DNA of 64,000 bases, from assembly GCA_026545765.1 (NCBI GenBank), contig CM048841.1, forward strand, positions 104,319,542 to 104,383,541. The letters run 5' to 3'. Below the pieces are notes generated by a model, which saw only the letters and a program-made list of their open reading frames with translations, was not told the DNA's origin and made no database searches. Position 1 is the stretch's first letter; each line of letters opens with the position of its first letter. Shown here piece after piece: positions 25,509 through 37,108 of the stretch. The stretch is from Plantago major (Eukaryota > Streptophyta > Magnoliopsida > Lamiales > Plantaginaceae). The translations under genes and the position numbers were made by a program.

Positions 25509-26425
25509 CTCCTTGTGCCACCGCATTTTATCGGCACAAGCACTTGAAGCGTACAACCTCTTCAAACGAAGTGCTAGAGGAAAATACCACATTTTCTTAT
25601 GTGGTAGATTTTTCTTCTGACGTTTCTTTGCAGCCCCCTCCTTGTAACGCTTGTACCGGTCCTTACCACAGAACTTGCACTTGATGATCTTTATCCTCCC
25701 CGATAGATCATGCACATATCCTCACAACAATCTATGGTTTCCATGGGCACCCCATCCCCGCATCTTTTCTTCGCTGGTAAAGTTGGTGGGAACTAGATTT
25801 TCTTCGGACAAAGATCCGACATTACTTGTACCCATTCATTGAAGCTAAGCTTGATTCTTGGCCATTAGCCTTACAACTCATTAGCCGAGCAACAAAGACA
25901 ACTCGCTCGACTTACATCCCGGATAAATCGGCTTCTTCTTTGATTCCAACAAGTCGAAGAACACACGATCCAGGATTCGGAGGCTCCTCCACATCCCCTC
26001 GATTCTTGGCTCCTGGTGTCCATGAACTCTGGACCCATAACATCATACACCATTTGCTCCATCCGTTCATGATCATAATTAGCATCGGATGTAGGCGTAT
26101 TTTGAGTACTTAGATCACATTTTCTCCTTCCTTTTACGCTTTGAGAGATGCTCATAATCCATGAGCGGTGCTCGTGTCTCACCATGATAACACCATACCT
26201 CATCTTGAGACCACGAACCCCTTACGTTCAAGTGTTCCACTACCGTTTGAGGCCAAAATTGTTTATTCCTACATTTGTTACGCATTGCAAGGGCACTTCA
26301 TCTTCCCCACTCAAACAAGTAGTTTGTGTAAGCGCAAAAGTGATGAAGGATTCAACCCTTCCACAAAACTAGTGAATTCTGCCATTCACTATGCGACGGT
26401 ACATCCATGAACGATCGGGATTCAT
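25509..26425 (-). pseudogene. CACTA Tnp2-family transposase (TnpD), N-terminal part
   Basis: A candidate start ATG lies at 26425 (minus). The first residues (RSWMYRRIVNGR) and the CPCNACRNKC block match the transposase-associated zinc-binding domain (PF13963-type) found at the N-terminus of plant Tnp2 proteins. Further on, ERMEQMVYDVMGPEF and KIIKCKFCGKDRYKR / KKMWYFPLALRLKRLY / SSACADKMRWH are classic Tnp2 blocks. The frame is broken at several places, including a stop soon after the start. Copia-1 inserted right after the MRWH block at 25508/25509, with TSD CTCCT, and the gene resumes at 11451. Confidence 0.75.
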
Positions 26426-27184
26426 AATTATATGATTAGCTGACACGTCTACAATTATTAGATTTATAACATGCATTTTACGTTAATATAATCACCAACT
26501 AGTCTCAAAACACTTAATTAAATCTTCATAATCTAGTGTATATATACGAATTTATCGAATCAAAATTACTACGTACTTACAAACATCCTAACATTATACT
26601 AATTAACAATACAAATTCACAATCAATATATCAATTGCACAAAGTTAACTAGCTAGTATACTATAGCTCCCATAAACATACAATTGATCTAATTAGTCGA
26701 AATTAACAAAATTCCCAATTTGGCAACAAGTAAGGGTTCCAAAACACTCAACTAAATCATTCTAATCCTACTACATATACGAAAATATCAAACTAACAAC
26801 CCTACATACTTCCAAACATCTTAACATTATACTAAAAATCCAAATTCACAATCAATATATCAACTGAACATCTCAAAGTTAACACACTACGTAATATAAG
26901 CTTAACTACTACATACTTACAATAAACATGCAATTGCTCAAATTAGTGAAATTAACAAAATCCCCAAATTTGGCAAAGTTAAGGTTTTAGCCAAAATACC
27001 TTGATTTAGTGAAAAAAGATGAAATTTGTTGATCACGAGCTCCTTGTCCCACGAACTTGAAGACTCAAAATTGGGCTGGAGCAATTGAGATTTGGCGGAA
27101 AGATGAGATTTGGCGAATGAAGAAATGAAGAAGGAAGAACACGAAATGATTACTGCGGAGCGAAAAAGCTGATAGTATATTGAT

Positions 27185-27472
27185 TTTAGCGACGGATCGC
27201 TATCCGTCGCTAAATAGCGACGTATCGCGATCCGTCGCTAAATTCAATTTTAATTTTTTTTTATCCGGTCAACTTATTTAGGGACGGATTTAATATCCGT
27301 CCCTAAATAACGGATTTTTTTATCCGTCGCTAAATTAGCGGATTAGAGGCGGATTGATTAATTCGCTCGATCCGTCTCCATTCCGTCGCTAAAATTAGCG
27401 ATTCGTCGCTAAATAGCGACGGATAGATTCCGTCGCTACCTTCCGTCGCTAATTGACGGATTTCTTGTAGTG
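27185..27472. repeat. CACTA subterminal repeats, right (5') end of element c
   Basis: At least ten copies of a motif close to TAGCGACGGAT, in both orientations and partly as inverted pairs, end in TTTCTTGTAGTG. Such subterminal repeats are the binding sites for TnpA-type proteins in En/Spm elements. Confidence 0.8.
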
Positions 27473-28436
27473 CGTTGATAATATGACCAGTGTAAGTTTA
27501 ATTTTTTGTGCTTTATTTGTGAGTGGTATGTTAGCCACTGAACTTGGGTGATATGTTAGTCACCATTATGTTAGAAAATTTTAGGACAATATGACTGGTA
27601 TGTAAGCTACTATATGTGAGTGGTATGTTAGCCACTGAACTTGGATGATATGTTAGTCACCATTGAATTTGTTGTGTTATCTTATTAAATTGTTGTCCTT
27701 ATTTGCGGTACATTTCTTTGTTAAGGTTCATATTTGTGTAGTATGAGTGATTTTTTCATCCGTAACTCATGGTATGCACTTTACGATTTCAGGCTGAGGT
27801 GGAGAGGAGGATCGAAGGTCGAGAGCTATCAATTCAAAAAAGCGACATCTTCTTAGCCTTGATACATTTACATTACGCTTCCCAAAATAGTTAGTTTGGA
27901 CTTGTGTTTTACGATTGACTTCTTATTTTAGCTTACATCGGATATTTAATTTCATTATGGATAATTTGTATCCAATAATGCTTCATTAATTAATAAAATT
28001 TAATTATTTTGGATTTATTATCGTAGATTATATTGTGAAACATGTGAAATATGAAAACATGCATCAATTTTTTTTAAAAAAATTAAATAATCTGCAAATT
28101 TAGAGACGGGTAAATTATCCGTCTCTAAATCTGGATTTTATTTATTAAAAAATTGAAAATCCGTCGCTAAATTAAGTTATCCGTCTAAAAAAGGCACAGA
28201 ATCATGGATTTAAAACCTTGTTAGCGACGGATAATTATCCGTCACAAAAAGGTCAACGAATTTATCCATCGTTAAATCCGTCGCTAATTAGCGACGGATA
28301 ATTTATCCGTCTCTAAAGAGATTGTGACGAGCAAAAAGACGACAGGCTTAATATCCGTCACTAAATCCGTCGCTACGGATTTAGCGACGGATCGGTCGCT
28401 GTTTAGCGACGGATAAAGAGCGATGTTTTTGTAGTG
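27473..28436 (+). mobile_element. Deleted CACTA transposon, 3' part (element d, partner of b)
   Basis: Plus-oriented 3' end. It includes an intron repeat matching 7880-8180 in opposite orientation, an exon fragment related to the Ptta block (VERRIEGRELS near 27795-27830), subterminal TAGCGACGGAT repeats (28095-28420) and the terminal TTTTTGTAGTG ending at 28436. With 4906-6278 it would form one short non-autonomous CACTA, opened by insertion of element c. Confidence 0.7.
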
Positions 28437-29639
28437 TACCCAGGGTAATATATTATGTGTTTTCCACAATAATTTAGAGCAAATTCTTCCTCTATTACGA
28501 AATAAATTTGTAGATGCTCTTGGCGTCAATGTCTTATTGATCAGCAACCCGACGGGCGTGACTACACGGAATGGATTGATCTAAGAGAGTTTGATAGCAC
28601 GAAGAACATCATACACAATTTGATGTGCACATTGAGGGATACCATGCATCATCTGGCTAAAGCGAACATGAGATTTTGAGGGCTGGAGAATCAAATCGCA
28701 ATTCAACTAGGCAAAATGCATAGCCATCGGACGGGAATGTACGTAATTGAATAAAGTGGAATAGACATATGCTCGAGTCACATAAAAGAGAAACAATCCA
28801 ATCGTCTAAGTATCGACAGAGGGAGTTGTGGGTTGTTCTGCGTCTATTTTAATTGAGATGTCCCTCATCGTGGTGTCTTTCTGCTTTACTATAAGGAAGT
28901 GTCTGTCTAAGGTACCCTTATATCGAAGTTGTGAAGTCTAAGTAGTTTTTCTGACCTGGAAAATCTAACTCTGATTTTCCGAAATTAGTTGGAACAGATC
29001 TAACAATTACAAGCTTTTAAAATATGCTAACAAGTGCACACAAGATTAATGTGATATTTAAGGGCTAAATCGCAGTTTTCATGCGCCCTAATGAAATAAA
29101 TAACATCTCGAACGTGTATTGTATATTCGTATTGATCAACTGATTATGCTTACAAACCCCACATAAACACATATAAAAAACAATTATAAATACGGAAGAC
29201 CTAATAAGTAATTTATGAATTACACTCAGCTCCCTCGAGCTCCGAATAACCCTCCAAAACTAAAGTAAAATAAATAAAATGCCCTATATATTTGTTAATT
29301 GAAACATTTTAAATACCCATTTTAAAAAATTTTAAAAGGCAAAATTGAATTAAAAAAAAAAAAAGGTTTCTTCTTCGATAATCATGGTTGTGTAACAGTT
29401 GCGACTAAACTCGTGAAATTGAAGCTTCATTTAGTGACCGGAGTAACAAATGCGATAACTGGATAATAACTTTTTTGTTTACCGGGTTTTATTTTATTAT
29501 CATTTACGGAAAAGGAAAATTAGAGATAAAAAACCGATGATCCATGAAAATTAATGGAAACGGAGTTGTTTCAACACTCGTTGATCAATTTTAAGTTGGT
29601 CAGCATAGGATTTGAATTTTGAGCCTCGTGGTGATCGTT
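28437..29639. other. Unassigned AT-rich DNA with one coding-like remnant
   Basis: No complete gene is visible. A stretch at 28518-28679 on the plus strand translates without a stop for about 53 codons (contains DYTEWIDLREFDSTKNIIHN and ends KANMRF before a stop). It could be an exon remnant, but the family is not recognised. The rest (28700-29639) shows nothing identifiable. Confidence 0.4.
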
Positions 29640-29688
29640 ATTATTAGGGTGTTGAAGTGTAAACCCTAGGCCCTAGCCAACCTAGTAC

Positions 29689-29696
29689 TATAAATA
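29689..29696 (+). promoter_or_regulatory. TATA-like box of copy C
   Basis: TATAAATA followed about 30 bases later by an exon-like GA-rich leader ending GAAGAAGAAG|GTCTTG, the same donor-like junction as in copy A read on its minus strand. This is a promoter-like arrangement only; no coding sequence follows that can be identified. Confidence 0.4.
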
Positions 29697-30802
29697 TAGA
29701 AGCCTAGCTCATAGAAATCAGCAGCAACAGAGACATTCAGTGAGACTGACAGATACTCGAGAAAAGCGGCGAGAAGAAGAAGAAGGTCTTGTTCTTTTCG
29801 TCCTCCTCTCTTCATTTTCTTTATTCTTCTATCATTTGTGTTTGTTCTACATTTATTTAGATTTCTGGTTTGAAGATCGGCTAATTAACATCATTTTGTT
29901 CTCCTTGTTTGCAGGTTTATCTCTGAATCATCCATTCCATTTCCATCCTTGTTTTGAAATCAATCGGTAACTTTCGTTTCCGAATATTATATATCACTCA
30001 TGTTTTCTTATTTTGTTAAGTCCAATTACAATCTTGTTTGCTGGTCTTGAGGATCAACGTTCTGGATCATTTTGTTATCCATTTATATGCAGATTTAATT
30101 CTTCTACATATATCTCAATTTATCCTTGTCGATCTGAAAATTGGTACTTTTCTACAGGAAAATATTGGAATCTTGTTTCCCAAACTTCGAAGGTTTTTCA
30201 ATGCCGATACATGCACAAACGAACTGGTAGAATTTCTCTCTACAACTCGATCAGTCTTATTTAATATTGAGATCTTAATTGCTGTCTTGTTGAGATTTTG
30301 ATACATGTTAGAGGTCAGGTGTTGGTAATTGATGACTATTCTATAATTAGAATCTGGTTTTTCATGATCCCATGTTTTGCTAAACCCTAAAAGATTTTTT
30401 AAAACCTAACTATATTGTATCAATTAGTTTTGAGTGAATTCTTCTATCTGATCTAATATTCAAAAAGCTAAGAGGCAACACAAACGATTTGATGACCTAA
30501 AGCAAATTATAAAACAAGGTCTTTTTGTTTCGGAAATTGAATTTGTCTGCCATTGAATCATTCTCCTTCTTCTATATATTTATTATTTGATTCCAGTTTT
30601 GAGATTGTAATAAAATTTTATTGTCAAGTTCTCACACTCATCCAATTTACACTTAACATTGTCTTTCATGTAACTTAGGAAAAATTGTCTTTCACGAGAC
30701 TTGCTCAATTTGCTATTAGTCTTTACTTTTGCTTGAGTTTTTCGTAACCAAGATCTAGATTTCCTACTTGGTAAAAAAAAAACTAGAATAAGAAACACAT
30801 GT

Positions 30803-31181
30803 GGACTAATAAAATTATCAATTCAGAAAACAAAAATGGTGAATAAATAGTAAAATCCGTTCTGTAAAAAACTTCTCATTCAATCAATTATGTTGGATTT
30901 TATTATTATTTCTAAAATATATGGCTATTTTAAACAAAATTATATAAAAAATGCCTTAAGCTATATATGCACTTGAATGAGTACTGTTTTTTTACGATTT
31001 TTGTCATATATTATAAGAGCAATATGCGGATTCAACGTGGACAAAGTTAACCGAATGAGAAGCTTCTAGGAGAAGGCACGGACTAATAAAATTCTCAATT
31101 CTGAAAACAAAATGGTGAATAAAACAGTAAAATTCGTGTTTCTGTAAAAAAAACTTTTCATTCTTTCAGTAATGTTGGATT

Positions 31182-31215
<34 letters not shown>

Positions 31216-31945
31216 GATATATATATATATATATATATAGATATATATATATATATATATATATAAGTGGACAAATATTGTAGTTGTGCAATTCAGTACT
31301 TGATTTAAGTTAAATTGTACCGATTTGTAATATATATGTAAATTAAACTTTAATTACAAAAAATAATGTGTCTTATTCATTCTAATTATAAGCCCTAATA
31401 CAACTCCAACAAAATCAATTTATCATGAAAAAAACTCAATTTGTCTTCTAAAATTAAATTCCAAGCCCTAAATCAACGCCAGCAAAATCAGTTCATCATT
31501 AAAAAAAATTCGATATGTATTCTCCAATTAAATTCAACCCAAAAAATCAATTTATCATTAAAAAAAAAACAACGATAACCAATAGTTATTCTTCATCTTC
31601 TTAATTAATTAAATTGAAACAGATCAATTTGCACTAACGCAAACCCTAATTCAACTCGAAAAACGACAATTAATTATCAGAAACAACGATGGTATATACT
31701 TACCTTCATATATTTTTTCTATTATTTGTAACTAAATGCCACAACACGCATAGTTGTTCTCACGTTCTAGTTTCTAAAATATATGGCTATTTTAAACAAA
31801 ATTATATAAAAATGCCTTAAGCTATGCACTTTAATGAGTACTGTGTTTTTACAATTTTTGTCATATATATTATAAGAGCAATATGCGGATCCAACGTGGA
31901 CAGAGTTAATCGAATGAGAAGCTTCTTGGAGAAGGCATGGAGTAA
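30803..31945. repeat. Local direct repeats
   Basis: A unit beginning 'actaataaaattatcaatt' recurs at 30806 and 31082, and a block of about 175 bp ('tttctaaaatatatggct' to 'gagaaggca.gga') occurs at 30909-31083 and again at 31773-31945 with about 93% identity by eye. The second copy lies beyond the microsatellite and the copy C segment, so the duplication has been split or copied. Confidence 0.75.
31193..31265. repeat. (AT)n microsatellite
   Basis: About 36 AT units with occasional 'ag' interruptions (ATATAG). Confidence 0.95.
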
Positions 31946-33943
31946 TAACATGCATCGTACAAACAAAAATTATTTATAATATGATAAAATTTGAAGATGT
32001 TATTACGACCCGCAAACTTATTCCATCTGTTTAGGTAAACATTAGATGGTATTAGTTATTGAACGAGATTATAGATATACTAGTACTAACCCGTGCCGAT
32101 GCAACGATATAGTTTACTTTTAATAATAAGTAGAAATGTGACGATTAAATAAATTAATCGAGAAAATAAGATAGTCAAAATTCCTTGTAGACAACGTTGG
32201 TCGTGGTGTCGGTTGGTAGTCATTCTTCATCCAATATTATATCATTGAGTGTTTATTTATGTTAACAATAGAGAATGTAAAAATAGGGTCCTACCGTACC
32301 CGACTTGTTAATTAGTAACAGGTACATTTTTTTTTTTTTACAAAAAAATATATCCCTCAAACGGAATAAAAATAAAATACTAAAGTATACAACACAATCA
32401 ATAGGGTTGTTCCCAACAATCTCGCGGTAATATGTGTTCACCCCACCACACACACACAAAAATATTATACAAACGTAATTTCACATGTTACGGTTGTTTT
32501 TTCCAACCCACCGGTTCCCAGCAACCCCGCGGTGGTATGCATCACCCCACCAAAGACACAAAAATTACCCGTTATGGATGAAGTAAAGAAGATAGAAGAT
32601 AGTTTTCCCGCCTAGAGAGTAACACCCCCCCCCCCCCCTCCCGTCCCGTCATGGAGATCAAGAAAGTACAAAGAAGATAGAAGACATTTTTCCCGCCTAG
32701 AAAGTATCAGCTGATCCCCCCCCCCCCCGGGGTCGTTATTGAGATCAGGAAAGTAGAGAGAAGATCTAATAGAGTTTCCCCACCTAGAGAGTATCAGATC
32801 CCCCAGGCCCGTTATGTATCAAGAAAGTAGAGAGAAGATCGAGGAGAGTTTCCCTTGGGAGTATATGCAACCCCCAAAAATGTAATTTTTACTAACTTAA
32901 TCATAAAATGTTGCGGTCGGGTCTTGTAATAAATGTATGGAACGGGTTCGAGTATATACCAGACCGGACCTGAACATCATTATTTCGATCATAGAGAAGA
33001 GAAACCTTACACCTCATCCTACCGATCGAATCTTATACATAAAGAAAATGAAATTGAAAGTATTCAGATGTAAAATGTTGTTGATAGACATGTAAAGATC
33101 AACACACCACCAATTAGATCACGTGTGTCTCTTCTATCTTCTAGAACTGAAAAGAGCACGTCTAGTACACGATTCATAGAACATTCTTAAGAAGATCAGT
33201 TGAAGGGACTATGTCAAGCATAGATTCAAATGTCCTCCTATCTGAATTCATGCCCATTAAGAAAATTAGTGTGTGGGTGGTGATTATGATGGAAATATGG
33301 GATTTAGAAGATTTGATTGATCACATTTATAAATAGTTACAAAGGTTGAATATCACTGGCAGAATTATGTAACCAAAATTAGATTAAAATTGTACAGGTA
33401 ACAGAACCAAATATGCATTAACTTGGCATCAAAAAATAAATTTACCCTGATTATATATTATTTTGTAATTTTATAATCTAAAAAAATGAAAGAATTTTTC
33501 ACATTGATTTGGGGCCAAAGTACTATAGCTAGAATTGATAATAAAAACTGGTCTTTATAATATATAGATAGATCTCATCTTCACATGCCTAAAAATTGAA
33601 AATTAATTTATTACTTTATTCTTTACCTTCTCACCTCTTCTACTTTATTCACTATCTCCTACGATTATTCACTATCTTTCATACATAAGTATTTAGAGAA
33701 AAGTCGAAACCTAAATTCAAAAATAAAAAAGAAACGTAGAGAGTTAATACAACTTAAAATGAATTTCTTTTTACATTAATTTTGTATTTGAAAATGTCCA
33801 AGTAATAAGAAAACGCTCCAAGTATCATTTATGCACATGCGGATCATGTGTGCTTCAAAGTAAACCATCAACTTTAGAATATGGTAGAAAAAAATACGAA
33901 AGCGCCCAGAATAATCGAAAGTGCACAAATGGTATGGCCGTAT

Positions 33944-33944
<1 letters not shown>
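31946..33944. other. Unassigned AT-rich DNA containing a minisatellite
   Basis: No gene is supported. Apart from the repeats listed separately, the stretch holds low-complexity AT-rich DNA and no open frame with recognisable content. Confidence 0.4.
32565..32870. repeat. C-tract minisatellite
   Basis: Four diverged units of about 75-90 bp, each with 'aagaagat' then 'tttcccgcctagagagta' then a C run (14-15 C in the first two, near 32628 and 32717). The C runs shrink to 5 in later units. Such tracts can form i-motif/G-quadruplex structures; this is an inference. Confidence 0.8.

Positions 33945-33997
<53 letters not shown>
33945..33997. repeat. (TA)n microsatellite
   Basis: Uninterrupted run of about 26 TA units. 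Open frames across it are repeat artefacts. Confidence 0.97.
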
Positions 33998-34001
<4 letters not shown>

Positions 34002-34099
34002 CTAATCAAAATAATCGTATATTTTAGTTTGTCCAGAATGTTGGATGCTAAACTATTTAAAATGAGTATATTTTTGAATGCTTGATGTTACGTTAATTA

Positions 34100-34330
34100 T
34101 TTATAATGTGTTTTAATGAGTTGTTTTTTATTTTTAAAATTCTATTATTTTATTTTATCTTATTCAATAAATTTATATTTTATTTTAATGACTAAAACAA
34201 TTTATTTAATTAATAATAGTATTCAAGATATTGGTGTCTATAGGTTCGTCTTGTCACGGCGAATTCAAATATATGTTAAAAATATTTTTTGGATTTTTGT
34301 AGATAAAGTTATATGAGATTAATATTTTAT
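34100..34330. repeat. Diverged unit of the 300 bp AT-rich repeat
   Basis: Shares 'aatagtattcaagat' and 'gtcttgtcacggcgaattc' and 'tttttgtagataaagtta' with the array at 35745-36480, but is separated from it by about 1.4 kb. Confidence 0.75.
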
Positions 34331-34653
34331 TTTAGTGAATGAAATGATTTATTTAATTAAAAATATATATAATAATAAAATATTAAAAACACTATTCATG
34401 GTCGTGGCCACGACCCATTGGATATGATTTTTCCAGATTTTATCGTCGTTTCAGTCGTGGCTCACAAATTCACGGCCATCACCATGACCATTGGGAATGG
34501 TCTAAGGTTGTATAAGTTCCATTCTTGTAAGCTTGGATTTGCTTAGTATTGTCCTTAGAGTATATAATCCACTTCATCAACATCTATCTATTATATTAAA
34601 ATGTTTTAATTTTGTTGAATATGTACACTCAAACTTAATTATTCTCATGATAA

Positions 34654-35169
34654 CTATGACTTAAATAAGTATATTATTTAATACTTTTCCACTTCTTTTA
34701 TGCTTGAACCATCCTCCATAATTGGAGAAACACCAATTGAAACATAGAAAAATAAATCAGAAAAAATACGACAAACTGATTTTTCTTTTTTAATACAAAC
34801 AGATAATCAATATCGGGCATGAAGATGGAGATAAATGATGAATGATTTGTATATAGGTAGGTTTAATAGTGAAAGATATGGAACAAAATTTTCCATCAAA
34901 TACCTGAATTTCTATGACTTAAATAAGTATATTATTTAATACTTTTCCACTTCTTTTATGCTTGAACCATCCTCCATAATTGGAGAAACACCAATTGAAA
35001 CGTAGAAAAATAAATCAGAAAAAATACGACAAACTGATTTTTCTTTATTAATACAAACAGATAATCAATATCGGGCATGAAGATGGAGATAAATGATGAA
35101 TGATTTGTATATAGGTAGGTTTAATAGTGAAAGATATGGAACAAAATTTTCCATCAAATACCTGAATTT
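34654..35169. repeat. Recent tandem duplication of 258 bp
   Basis: Two adjacent units (34654-34911 and 34912-35169) differ at only two or three positions by eye (for example 'aacatag'/'aacgtag'). No gene is included; the near identity indicates a young event. Confidence 0.95.
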
Positions 35170-35744
35170 CTTTGAAAAGTGAAACAAAGGGGCAAAGCTA
35201 AAATTTGTCGATTTAAAAAATTTAATCACCAAAGAAAAATCTCTATAAGTTACTACATGTTGCCCCTCAAAATTTCGAACAAATTTAGTTCTTAATTTGG
35301 CTGGCAAACCTTCCGCATTTCCAGCAACCATAAGACATAAAATTTTGTCACCAAACAATAACATTGCTCACATAATCTTAGCAACAACACTAATACGTTC
35401 CCTTATTTAGACTACCTTGTAGTAGAATCAAAATTTCACGTGGGATGGATGAAATTTGAATGAATCAGTGGGTTTAACTCATTAACTTTATATATTATAT
35501 TATATTTTTATTATATAAGACACCAACTCATAATCTAAGCGCTAAAAACATTAACCTCGGTTCCTCACGTTTAACTTTGAAAAAACTTTATGCAACAAAA
35601 TTCTCTCCCCTATTCGAATCGCTCAATAGTAGAATCAAAATGTATAATTGAAAACATAAATATCTATTATATATTAGCGAAAACATATATATCTATTATA
35701 TATTAATTGAAAATATAAATATCTATTAATATAAACATAAATTT

Positions 35745-36480
35745 TTTTCGAAGTTTTGTAGATAAATTTATATGAGACTTAATCAAAACTATATATATAT
35801 ATATATGTGCAGCCAACATACAAAAAATAAACAGTGAAATATATACTGGTTGAAAATGCAACTAATTCCACAAAATTCCACGTAGGATTGAATTATTATT
35901 TAATAAATGATCTATTTTTTAAATTTAATTATTTCATTTTATCTTATTTAATAAATAATATAATTTATTTAATGAATAATAGTATTCAAGATTGGTGCCT
36001 ATGGATTCTTCTTGTCACGGGGAATTCAAATATATGTTTAATATATTTTTCGAATTTTTGTAGATAATGTTATATGAGATTTAATAAAAATTATATATGC
36101 AGCCAACGTACCAAAAATAAACTATGAAATATGTATATACCGGTTAAAAATGCAACTAATTCCACGTAGGATTGAATTAATTTAATAAATGCTCTAATTT
36201 TAAAATTTGAGTATTTCATTTTATCTTAATTAATAAATTCATATTTTATTTTAATAGATAAAATAATTTATTTAATTAATAATAGTATTCAAGATCGGTG
36301 TCTATGGATTCGTCTTGTCACGACGAATTCAAATATATGTTCAAAATATTTTTCGAATTTTTGTAGATAAAGTTATATGAGATTGAATAAAAACTATATA
36401 TGTAGTCAACATACCAAAATTAACAATGAAATATATACTGGCTAAAATACAACTAATTCCACAAAATTCCACGTAGGACT
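35745..36480. repeat. Tandem array of about 300 bp AT-rich units
   Basis: About 2.4 units, starting near 35745, 36047 and 36350, each containing 'cgaatttttgtagataa', 'cagccaacataccaaaa', 'caactaattccac' and 'cttgtcacg.cgaattcaa'. Identity between units is roughly 85% by eye. Confidence 0.85.
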
Positions 36481-36499
36481 GAATGAATCTGGTGAGGTT

Positions 36500-36979
36500 T
36501 AGACCATTGTGCTTTAAATAATATATGGATGGATAATTAGTTGACCTAGTCCTTATAATATTGCAAGAAGTAGGCATTTGAATGATATATTTCACTCCCC
36601 TTTCCTATGAGCAGTGAACTTCACATTTCCATCTATTACTTGGGGCCTTTGTGGTAAATAGTATGGGTATAATGGATTAAGTTGAAAATATTGGGGCCTT
36701 TTCAAAATACGAGGACTAGCAATGCCATTAGTGGCTAATTCTTATACCGCCCACCCGGCTCTGAAAGGATGATGTAACGTATAATATTTTTCTAGTGGGT
36801 CTATCTTATCTTATTTATGAATCCTTCAATTTAATTTATTTAGTTTATAACATTTTGGGAAATTTGAAACATCAGGATTCATCTGCAATTTTTTTGAATA
36901 ATTCATAATATTTGTTTTAATTTGATAGAAATTTCCTTCGCACATCCAACTTACTTTACCGAAGTCAGTAAACATTCAG
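36500..36979. other. Unassigned DNA upstream of the B3 remnant
   Basis: Nothing recognisable. A possible acceptor-like tract ('ttttaatttgatag' near 36930) lies just before the B3-like coding stretch. Confidence 0.3.
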
Positions 36980-37108
36980 GACATGTACTGTAACATTTGG
37001 CCAGCTCACGTCAGAAAAGTTGACGGTGATTGGTACTTTCTGAATGGTTGGGAAACTTTTGTAAATGATAATTCGCTGGAAAAGTATGAAATGCTTCGGT
37101 TTCAATAA
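36980..37108 (+). pseudogene. B3 DNA-binding domain remnant (REM-like)
   Basis: An uninterrupted frame of about 42 codons reads ...CNIWPAHVRKVDGDWYF, LNGWETFVNDNSLEKYEMLRF, then a stop at 37106-37108. The pattern W-P-V/A-x-V, a short turn, then GW-x-x-F-V-x-D-N/H-S-L-x-x-x-D/E-x-L-x-F is the core of plant B3 domains. No start codon, upstream exon or downstream domain is visible, so this is a fragment of a B3 transcription-factor gene. Identification rests on motif memory, not a search. Confidence 0.65.

Larger units (their letters stand above)
6279..27472 (-). mobile_element. Large CACTA (En/Spm-type) transposon (element c), interrupted by Copia-1
   Basis: The right (5') end reads CACTACAAGAAATCCGTC on the minus strand at 27472. 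The left (3') end at 6279 is a slightly mutated CACTACAAAAAAAATG. Both ends carry dense TAGCGACGGAT subterminal repeats (6300-6665 and 27185-27460). Between them lie a Tnp2-family transposase gene and a Ptta/TnpA-type gene, both minus strand. Removing Copia-1 (14.06 kb) leaves about 7.1 kb. It sits inside another CACTA (4906-6278 and 27473-28436). No 3 bp target duplication is evident (TAT versus CGT flanks). Confidence 0.8.
29640..31720 (-). repeat. Inverted, diverged third copy (C) of the A/B transcript-like block
   Basis: The reverse complement matches copy A in several patches: 30140-30260 with 1380-1480 (shared 'tttttcacgg/caatgccgatacatg.acaa' region) and 31280-31700 with about 500-840 (shared 'gggcttggaatt' and 'tttaacttaaat.aagtac' patches). 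On the plus strand it starts with a TATA-like box (29689-29696) and runs through exon-like and acceptor-like sites (TTTGCAG at 29914, TATGCAG at 30094, CTACAG at 30160). Local tandem duplications and a microsatellite interrupt it on the right. Confidence 0.6.

Noticed and set aside
2411-28436. One 26 kb CACTA from the TIR at 2411 to the TIR at 28436
   Set aside because: The DNA at 3556-4905 between them is host-like and matches copy B, the flanking triplets differ (CTC versus TAC), and separate CACTA leader regions exist at 2411 and 4906.
32085-32125. 'actagtactaacccgtgcc' resembling the start of a common plant repeat
   Set aside because: Only one short end is visible and no matching second end was found, so no element is called.
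33776-34009. Open frame with a Tyr-Ile repeat
   Set aside because: Simply the translation of the (TA)n microsatellite.
35065-35364. 99-codon minus-strand open frame (GNAEGLPAKLRTKFVRNFEG)
   Set aside because: Half of it lies in the 258 bp tandem duplication and no family is recognisable; left as unassigned.
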